Position numbers and translations under genes: made by a program. Shown one piece after another: positions 1 through 5,125 of a stretch of DNA of 7,166 bases. Numbering within the stretch: the first letter of the stretch is position 1; the number at the start of each line of letters is the position of its first letter. The DNA is from Opitutia bacterium (GTDB taxonomy: Bacteria > Verrucomicrobiota > Verrucomicrobiia > Opitutales > Opitutaceae), in the NCBI GenBank assembly GCA_003157575.1, contig PMKA01000069.1:1852-9017 (forward strand). Reading direction: 5' to 3'. A model generated the notes under the pieces. That model was not told the DNA's origin, did no database searches, and saw nothing but the letters and a program-made list of their open reading frames with translations.

Positions 1-372
1 CGGTGTCGCAGACCCTGAGCCTGCCTGCGGTGAGCTTGTCGAATCCGTCGAGACGGCGAGTGGGCCTGCGCGACCTCCCGTGGCCGCGAGCGTGAGCGAG
101 TGGACCTCGGCACACCCGGTCCCCTGACTCCGGGCGCCAGCCCTTTTGCTCCATCAACCAGCTCAGGAGAACCTTGATCGGGCTCCCTGTTCCGGGAATG
201 AAGTGATCGAACCGGAATTGTCGGCTCTCCTTTTCGGTTTTCCAGTTGATGCCTGTCAGATGCATTCGCTGGCTGGCAACGGCCCAGTATCCTGGCGACC
301 GCTTCGAGGTCAGCCCGCATGGATGCGCCCCCCCAACCCAAAGGCTCGGCCCCGTTTAGGTTTTCCGTAACC
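1..372. other. Left flank without a confident gene
   Basis: No open frame here could be assigned to a family. On the minus strand two overlapping frames stay open to the window edge. One starts at an ATG at 318-320, the other at an ATG at 263-265 (beginning MHLTGINWKTEKE). The first 50 or so residues of the second look protein-like (mixed aromatic, charged and hydrophobic residues, then FIPGTGSP), but its far end and most of the first frame turn arginine-, proline- and serine-rich, as expected of non-coding GC-rich DNA. A run of seven C at 328-334 lies just upstream of both ATGs. The outer 110 bases contain short repeat-like motifs. This could be the decayed end of a gene or an intergenic repeat element; the sequence does not decide. 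Confidence 0.5.
31..107. repeat. Degenerate repeat-like motifs in the left flank
   Basis: TGAGCTTGTCGAA at 31-43 is preceded by a related CCTGAGC at 14-20. Its complement, TTCGACAAGCTCA, resembles a motif that recurs between genes in many environmental bacterial genomes; this is from memory, not from a search. In addition GCGAGTGGGCCT (56-67) is repeated as GCGAGTGGACCT (96-107), 11 of 12 bases identical and exactly 40 bases apart. The function is unknown, and short GC-rich repeats like these can arise by chance. Confidence 0.25.
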
Positions 373-642
373 TCATGCCGACCGCTTGAGGACGCTGGCC
401 AGGGCTGTTTTTATCCAGGCTTGTCGGGGCACGCCAACGCGCTCGGCCTCACGATCGATCTCCGCCAGGAATCCCTTGGGAAAATCGACGTTGACCCGTT
501 GTACCTCCCGACCAGGGCGGCGGGCATTGGCCATGTCCATAAATTGCGACACGTCTTCGCCCGCCTCAAAACGGCGGTCGAACTCCCTCGCAGTGATTGT
601 CATCTTTCCATCCTGGCTCGTAATGCTGTCAGCCTTCTTCAT
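373..642 (-). CDS. brnA: BrnA/CopG-type ribbon-helix-helix antitoxin
   Basis: An 89-residue protein, recognised as the antitoxin of a BrnT/BrnA type II pair. Residues 12-45 form the acidic N-terminal part typical of the CopG-antitoxin family (TAREFDRRFEAGEDVSQFMD, then ARRPG at 41-44). Residues 47-86 form a ribbon-helix-helix DNA-binding fold: strand VQRVNVDF at 47-54, first helix at about 55-69, the GVP turn at 70-72 and second helix at about 73-86. In this family the antitoxin dimer covers the toxin and binds the operon's own promoter. The ATG lies inside the end of brnT (14-base overlap) behind a good ribosome-binding site, so translation is probably coupled. It belongs to the short CopG_antitoxin subtype rather than the longer BrnA form. 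The pairing is firm because the toxin is adjacent; strict BrnA naming is less so. Confidence 0.85.
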   Translation of the reverse strand: MKKADSITSQDGKMTITAREFDRRFEAGEDVSQFMDMANARRPGREVQRVNVDFPKGFLAEIDREAERVGVPRQAWIKTALASVLKRSA

Positions 643-898
643 AGATTCTCTCCTCTTTCGGGTGTGCCCTGCGTACGCATATAATTCGGACGTTATCGCC
701 GCGTTGAGTAATAATGGCGGTCCAGATTTTTTGTTCGATCTTGCCGATCACGGCAACGCGCGGCTCCACCGCAAAAGGCAACGGAACCTCAATCCGGCAC
801 GGATCGAGCCAAAGCGACTGCGCTTGTACGAAGTCGATCCCCCGATTCGGGTCGGCCTTTGTCCTCCCTGATTTTCGCGCGTCGAATTCAAACGGCAC
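629..898 (-). CDS. brnT: BrnT-family toxin, ribonuclease-type
   Basis: An 89-residue protein of normal length for BrnT, a RelE-like fold toxin reported to cleave RNA and stop translation. Visible family features are the N-terminal FEFDARK (3-9), GIDFVQAQ (20-27) followed by a DP turn (32-33), the central IGKIEQKIW strands (51-59), and the C-terminal signature RGDNVRIICVRRA (66-78) followed by EERIYE (82-87). The start is GTG: the frame upstream hits a TAA with no other start codon, and the FEFD motif must be near the N-terminus. No clear ribosome-binding site precedes it. It is the first gene of the pair, the usual toxin-first order for brnTA. Oddity: the segment that normally reads N-x-x-K-H-G reads ADPNRG here (15-20), with about two extra residues and no histidine, so activity is uncertain. 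Confidence 0.87.
   Translation of the reverse strand: MPFEFDARKSGRTKADPNRGIDFVQAQSLWLDPCRIEVPLPFAVEPRVAVIGKIEQKIWTAIITQRGDNVRIICVRRAHPKEERIYEEG
650..655 (-). promoter_or_regulatory. Ribosome-binding site of the antitoxin gene
   Basis: Read on the minus strand this is GAGGAG, seven bases before the antitoxin ATG (640-642). It lies within the last codons of the toxin gene. The toxin start has no comparable site, so per transcript the antitoxin is likely translated more strongly than the toxin, which suits the excess of antitoxin such systems need. Confidence 0.7.
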
Positions 899-924
899 AG
901 AAAAACTCGTGGATTAGGTCGAGT

Positions 925-970
925 GGAATGTAAAGCGCCATTTCTATACCATTCCTACTCACTCCGTCAC
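925..970 (-). promoter_or_regulatory. Putative promoter and operator of the toxin-antitoxin operon
   Basis: Read on the minus strand there is a TATAGA -10 hexamer (943-948) and, 16 bases upstream, GTGACG (965-970) as a weak -35, which would start transcription near base 936, about 38 bases before the toxin GTG. An exact inverted repeat, GGAATG at 925-930 and CATTCC at 950-955, brackets the -10 and start site. Ribbon-helix-helix antitoxins of this class bind inverted repeats in their own promoter, so this is the natural autoregulatory operator. The arms are only six bases and the -35 is poor, so the assignment is tentative. Confidence 0.4.
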
Positions 971-1164
971 CGACCCGGTGTAGGGCGCGGCGGGCCAGGA
1001 CGGAGGTCAGGGCCAGGGGTTTGGGGTCAACGGGGCGGCTGGGTGTGAGGGACGATGGGGATGGCGCGACCGTTGAAATTGGAATTCGACGGAAGCGATC
1101 GGGGCGCGCCATTCCCTCGAAAACGCGGCGGGGGCGACGCGTCTCCATGAACCTCATGTTCCCG

Positions 1165-1226
1165 TTTCAGCTTTCAGCTTTTCAGGGTTTCAGCCTTTGC
1201 CCCCTGTGCGCCCTGCGCCTCTCTCC
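1165..1226. repeat. TTTCAG short array with adjoining pyrimidine-rich stretch
   Basis: TTTCAG occurs four times, at 1165, 1172, 1180 and 1188, with spacings of 7, 8 and 8 bases. It is followed at once by CCTTTGC (1194), CCCTGTGCG (1202), CCCTGCGCC (1211) and TCTCTCC (1220), which look like degenerate copies of a unit of about nine bases. This resembles low-complexity intergenic repeats seen in some GC-rich environmental genomes. No function can be assigned from the sequence. Confidence 0.4.
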
Positions 1227-1246
1227 TAGCAAAGAAGCGCTGGCCA

Positions 1247-1262
1247 CGCTCTCATGAGTGCG
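1247..1262. repeat. 16-base near-palindrome
   Basis: CGCTCTCATGAGTGCG is symmetric apart from one T-T pair, with a perfect CTCATGAG core (1251-1258). It lies about 190 bases upstream of tamB. It could be an operator for an unknown dimeric regulator or chance. There is no T run, so it is not a terminator. Confidence 0.25.
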
Positions 1263-1348
1263 GGGCAACGGTGTTTTTGAAGCTCCACGATTGCCCTGCC
1301 GTTCGCCGCGCCATCTTGGAGAAAGCCTGTCGGCGAAGCACGCCGGCT

Positions 1349-1373
1349 GCGGGTAAAACCCCATGGGACCCGC
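1349..1373. repeat. Small inverted repeat upstream of tamB
   Basis: GCGGGT (1349-1354) and ACCCGC (1368-1373) are exact complements around a 13-base loop that itself ends in the palindrome CCCATGGG (1360-1367). No T run follows, so this is not a classical terminator. It would lie in the leader of a tamB transcript if that began further upstream. Confidence 0.25.
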
Positions 1374-1453
1374 GCGAACTTTAGCCTACCCTTCCACTTC
1401 GACGAGGCTTGTCATGCTAAAAAGCAAAGCACCACGGCCGGTCTTCCCAGCCG

Positions 1454-4400
1454 ATGCGCCGTCGCCTTCCCATTTTCGCCGCCTGTTTGGTTGCCGCCTT
1501 TGTCGCGGCGATCGCGACCCTGCCCTGGTGGCTTGAACCGGTGCTCGTCCGGGCCGGTCGCACGTTGGGCGCCCACTTCGACAGCTATGAACGGATAGGA
1601 TATGGGCGCTTTGCCCTTCTTAACGTCGAGGTGCATCAGCCCGGTGTTCATGTGATCGCGTCGCGCGTCGAGGCGGACACTCCGCTCGTCTGGTTTTTTC
1701 GGCGCTGCATCGGCCGGCCACGCGAGATCTCCGTCGATCGCTGGGAGGTGACGGTGGAGACTGAAAACGACGGACCGGTCATCCCGGATGCAATGGCCAC
1801 GGGCGGCTGGCTTCCCCTGCGCGAGGTTCTATTCCGAGTTGCGAGGGGGCTGGATCGTTGGCTGCCAACGGCGAAGATCGGCGCCGGCACGGTTGATTGG
1901 CCGGGCGGCGGGCTTGCCATCGCCTCGGCCAGGTGGGCAGGACAGACGCTGGCCGTGAAAGACCTCGCGTGCGGACGCCTGCATGCGGACGCGACTCTCG
2001 CATTTCGTACCGGCGAAGATGCCCTGCGGCTCACCGTGCGCACAACTGGAGGGGACTTCTCGGCCGACCTTGAGAGTCGCGGCAGAGACGTCATCGGCAT
2101 TCTGGCTGCATGGGCGCAGGACTCCGCGCTCAGTGCGCGTTTTGGCGAGCATGGCTGGCTTCCGTCAGAGGCGACATTGAAGGCCGATGCGTGGCAGGTG
2201 ACGGGAGAACGGCTGCGGATCGGCGAGCGGTACGCAACGGTGCGCGGCCGCGGAAAGATCGAGTGGCACAACAGACGTTTCACCGTCGAAGCCGGGGTCA
2301 ACGCAGAGCCGGTGAAGGGAAAGCCGGAGCCGCCACTCGAAGCGTCGTTGAGCGGCCATGGAGATTCCCAGACCTTCACCCTGGAGAAACTGACTGCGCG
2401 GCTGCCCGGAATCATCGCGGACTTAAGCGGCCCCGTCACGATCGATCGCCATGGCAGATTTCGGCAGGATGCCGCGGTCTTCTCCGTCAAATTGGATCTT
2501 GCGAAGCTGCCATTGAGCAACGCCACAGGAATGGTCGATGGCGAGGCCCGGCTCGCAGCCGGCCTCGCGCAGCCGCCGTCGGTGGCTTTCAACCTCAGCG
2601 CGAGAGACGTGGCGGTGGGTGGCGTGGATTTGGGCGCGGTCAATGTGGAAGGCCGTTTCGCATGGCCGCGCGTCGAAATTACCGCCGGCATGATCACAAC
2701 CGCCGACAGCAGGATCACATGGAGCGGCGGTTGGGATTTTCAATCGAAGGAGGTTCTTGGCGGAACGGTTGCCGCAGAAGTCCGCCGTGCGACAGTCGCG
2801 CGCTGGCTGCCGCCGGAGCCGGACTTCAAGACACTATCGATCACAGCCCGATTGAGCGGGCCGCTCGCAAACCTGACGCACGCAGGGGACGCACATGCGG
2901 AAGGCGTGACCCTGCCCGGACTGAATCCCGTCGCGATGGCTCTTGCCTGGCGTGGCCGAGGGGACGCCATCGAGGACTTCTCGGTCAAGGCGACAGCCGG
3001 CACGACAGTGATCACCGCGGAGGGTGCGGCTACTCCCAAGGAGTTGCGCCTCACCGGGCTCACGTTCGGCCGGGTTGACACGACGTATTTGAAACTGACG
3101 GCTCCGACCACGGTCCGGTGGAGCCCGGCGTGGCAAATAGAAGGACTCCAGCTTTCCGGAGCCGGCGATTTCGGCGCATCTCTCGTCTCTGGCAAAACCG
3201 GACGGATAAACATCACGATGCACAGAGTCCTCTCCTCGTGGTTTGCCGAACTCGCAGCGCGGCCGGGCCCGGCGTGGCAGGTCAATTCGCTCGCGATCAC
3301 GGGTGAATGGGATCGCGGACCAGCGACGTTCTCCGCAATCGGCGACGCCACAGTTGATCTCGGAGGCGGGCGAACGGCCGCGGTTGTCGCCGCCGCGCGA
3401 GGCGACCCGGAAGGATTGCGGGTCGAGACGTTGCGGGCCACCGAGGGGGCGACAACGATCTTCACAGCGAGCGGGCGGATTCCTGCGGTCTTCACGCCCC
3501 ATGCTGTTCCATCGGTAAAAATCGAACCAGGCGGTGCGCTCATCGTCGAGGTGGCCACGGACTCAAGCAGCGCGTTCTGGGACAAGATCGCAGAGTTGAC
3601 CGGGGTCGAGTTCAAAGAGCCGCATGCGACGGCACACGTGACGGGCACCTGGGCGCGACCACTGGGCGAATTGCGCGTGAAGGCCGCGCAGGTGACAATG
3701 GACAAGCGGCGATTCGGCCGCCCGCTACCGGCAGTGGATTCGCTCGACATCGTGCTGACCGGCGATCGCGGCGCCCTGAACCTCGACACCTTCTCCGCCC
3801 GAATCGGCGGCCAGGAAATACGGGCGCAAGGTCGTTTGGTTTTCGCTGATGGCGGCTGGGACAAGTTGCGACAGGACCCGCTGGCGTTCGCACAAGGCAA
3901 CGCCGAGGTGCATCTTCAAGTGCCCGACGCGGAACTGGCGGCATTTTTGCCGTTCCTGTCGCCCCGTCTCGCGCCGAAGGGGCGGCTGCAAGTGGATTTG
4001 AATTACGGACCAGGCGGCTCGCTCAAGGGCTTCCTGAAATTGCACGATGCGGCTTCGCGACCGTTTGGCCCGCTTGGCGTGCTGCAGGACATAAACGCCG
4101 ACGTGCAGATGTCGGGACGCAGGCTCGAATTGCGCGGAGTGACCGCGACGGCCGGCGGCCAGACGGTCACATTGAGCGGCTCGATTGTGTTTTCCGCTGA
4201 CGGCGCACCGAGCTACGACCTGGCGCTACGCGGGGACAACCTGCCGTTCATCCGCCAGACAGGGCTGCTTGTGCGCGGGGATCTAAATCTGGAATTGCAC
4301 ACGCCCGCCATCGGACCAACCGCGCTCAGCGGGACGGTGCTGCTTCGCGACAGCCTGTTCCTATCCGATGTGCGCTCGTTCCTGCCCGGCATTACCTATG

Positions 4401-5125
4401 GAGAAGGTGCGCAGCCTCCCTATTTCGCAGTGGATGGGCCGCCTTTCAATGGGTGGACCCTGGGCGTGGATATCCGGGGCAACCGTTTCATGCGCCTGCG
4501 AACGCCGGTGTTCAACGGGGTCGCGTCGGCGCGGTTTCACCTGGGAGGCACGCTGGGGCAACCGCGCTCAATCGGCGAGGTGGCGATCGATGAAGGGCAG
4601 GTGTTGCTTCCGTTCGCAAGGTTCGCGGTGAAACAAGGCACGTTGCGGATAACCGAGGAGGACCCTCACCGGTTGATGCTCTTCGTCCGCGGAACAGCGC
4701 GCTTCAATGGATACGATCTCACCATGGAGATCACCGGCGCGGCGGACGCTCCGAGCATGGTCTTTGCCTCAAACCCGGCGCTCGATTCCGACCAGCTGCT
4801 GAAGATGATCATGACCGGCGCCGCGCCCAGCAACGGAACCGGGTATTCAAGCACGCAGCGGTTTGCGCGCCTGGGCACCTACCTCGGCCAGGGCCTTCTC
4901 GACAGTTTCGGTGTCGACCCGGGGAGCTCCGATCGCCTGAGCGTCGTTCCCGGGGAAGCGATCTCCGTACAGGGCCTCGAAACCTACACCGTCGAATACA
5001 AACTGGCCGACCGTTGGAAGCTGGTCGGGGAATACGACCCGTTCGACGACTACAACATAGGCTTGAAATGGCGCCTCTTCCCGGGAAAACACAAACCGGA
5101 GGCGCCGCACGATGAGCCCAAATAG
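1454..5125 (+). CDS. tamB: TamB-like translocation/assembly module protein
   Basis: A 1223-residue protein, close in length to E. coli TamB (about 1260). Family members are anchored in the inner membrane and cross the periplasm as a long beta-sheet groove, acting with an Omp85 partner in outer-membrane protein assembly and implicated in phospholipid transport. Seen here: a basic start (MRRR) and one membrane segment at about 6-27 acting as anchor; then over 1000 residues of alternating beta-strand, AsmA-like sequence with almost no cysteine; then the conserved C-terminal TamB (DUF490) domain over roughly the last 350 residues. That domain includes NPALDSDQLLKMIMTG (1107-1122) and final strands TYTVEYKLADRWKLVGEYDP (1177-1196) and YNIGLKWRLF (1200-1209). 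A hydrophilic 12-residue tail follows. The ATG at 1454 is the only start after an in-frame TAA at 1418, but it has no ribosome-binding site; the true N-terminus may differ. Its end overlaps the Omp85 gene, which supports the TAM role. Other AsmA-like proteins (YdbH, YhdP) are less likely given this C-terminus. Confidence 0.9.
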   Translation: MRRRLPIFAACLVAAFVAAIATLPWWLEPVLVRAGRTLGAHFDSYERIGYGRFALLNVEVHQPGVHVIASRVEADTPLVWFFRRCIGRPREISVDRWEVTVETENDGPVIPDAMATGGWLPLREVLFRVARGLDRWLPTAKIGAGTVDWPGGGLAIASARWAGQTLAVKDLACGRLHADATLAFRTGEDALRLTVRTTGGDFSADLESRGRDVIGILAAWAQDSALSARFGEHGWLPSEATLKADAWQVTGERLRIGERYATVRGRGKIEWHNRRFTVEAGVNAEPVKGKPEPPLEASLSGHGDSQTFTLEKLTARLPGIIADLSGPVTIDRHGRFRQDAAVFSVKLDLAKLPLSNATGMVDGEARLAAGLAQPPSVAFNLSARDVAVGGVDLGAVNVEGRFAWPRVEITAGMITTADSRITWSGGWDFQSKEVLGGTVAAEVRRATVARWLPPEPDFKTLSITARLSGPLANLTHAGDAHAEGVTLPGLNPVAMALAWRGRGDAIEDFSVKATAGTTVITAEGAATPKELRLTGLTFGRVDTTYLKLTAPTTVRWSPAWQIEGLQLSGAGDFGASLVSGKTGRINITMHRVLSSWFAELAARPGPAWQVNSLAITGEWDRGPATFSAIGDATVDLGGGRTAAVVAAARGDPEGLRVETLRATEGATTIFTASGRIPAVFTPHAVPSVKIEPGGALIVEVATDSSSAFWDKIAELTGVEFKEPHATAHVTGTWARPLGELRVKAAQVTMDKRRFGRPLPAVDSLDIVLTGDRGALNLDTFSARIGGQEIRAQGRLVFADGGWDKLRQDPLAFAQGNAEVHLQVPDAELAAFLPFLSPRLAPKGRLQVDLNYGPGGSLKGFLKLHDAASRPFGPLGVLQDINADVQMSGRRLELRGVTATAGGQTVTLSGSIVFSADGAPSYDLALRGDNLPFIRQTGLLVRGDLNLELHTPAIGPTALSGTVLLRDSLFLSDVRSFLPGITYGEGAQPPYFAVDGPPFNGWTLGVDIRGNRFMRLRTPVFNGVASARFHLGGTLGQPRSIGEVAIDEGQVLLPFARFAVKQGTLRITEEDPHRLMLFVRGTARFNGYDLTMEITGAADAPSMVFASNPALDSDQLLKMIMTGAAPSNGTGYSSTQRFARLGTYLGQGLLDSFGVDPGSSDRLSVVPGEAISVQGLETYTVEYKLADRWKLVGEYDPFDDYNIGLKWRLFPGKHKPEAPHDEPK
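5098..5102 (+). promoter_or_regulatory. Ribosome-binding site of the Omp85 gene
   Basis: GGAGG lies nine bases before the ATG at 5112, inside the last codons of tamB. It fixes the start of the downstream gene and shows that the two are read from one transcript, with translation probably coupled through the 14-base overlap. Confidence 0.75.

Larger units (their letters stand above)
899..1453. other. Intergenic region between brnT promoter and tamB
   Basis: Contains the minus-strand toxin promoter region at its left end, then about 480 bases with no gene I can support. The open frames here, including a minus-strand one at 888-1157 and another at 1182-1364, have arginine-, serine- and proline-rich translations with no recognisable domain, and I regard them as chance. 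Structures seen are a TTTCAG array (1165-1193), a pyrimidine-rich stretch (1194-1226), a near-palindrome (1247-1262) and a small hairpin (1349-1373). No strong promoter for tamB is visible; the best -35-like hexamer, TTGTCA at 1409-1414, has no matching -10. Confidence 0.6.

Noticed and set aside
358..373. Inverted repeat AGGTT/AACCT just after the antitoxin stop, as a terminator
   Set aside because: The stem is only five A/T-containing pairs and no T run follows on the minus strand, so it is too weak to call.
319..684. Plus-strand open frames opposite the toxin-antitoxin genes
   Set aside because: They are antisense to two well-recognised genes and have no family features.
888..1157. Minus-strand open frame of 89 codons directly upstream of brnT
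   Set aside because: It covers the promoter and operator candidate, overlaps the toxin start, and its translation is arginine/proline/serine-rich with no recognisable fold.
1182..1364. Minus-strand open frame of 60 codons
   Set aside because: It spans the low-complexity repeat, has no ribosome-binding site or domain, and looks like a chance frame in GC-rich DNA.
2740..3900. Long minus-strand open frame of 386 codons opposite tamB
   Set aside because: Antisense to a continuous TamB-like frame, with serine/proline/arginine-rich composition and no domain.
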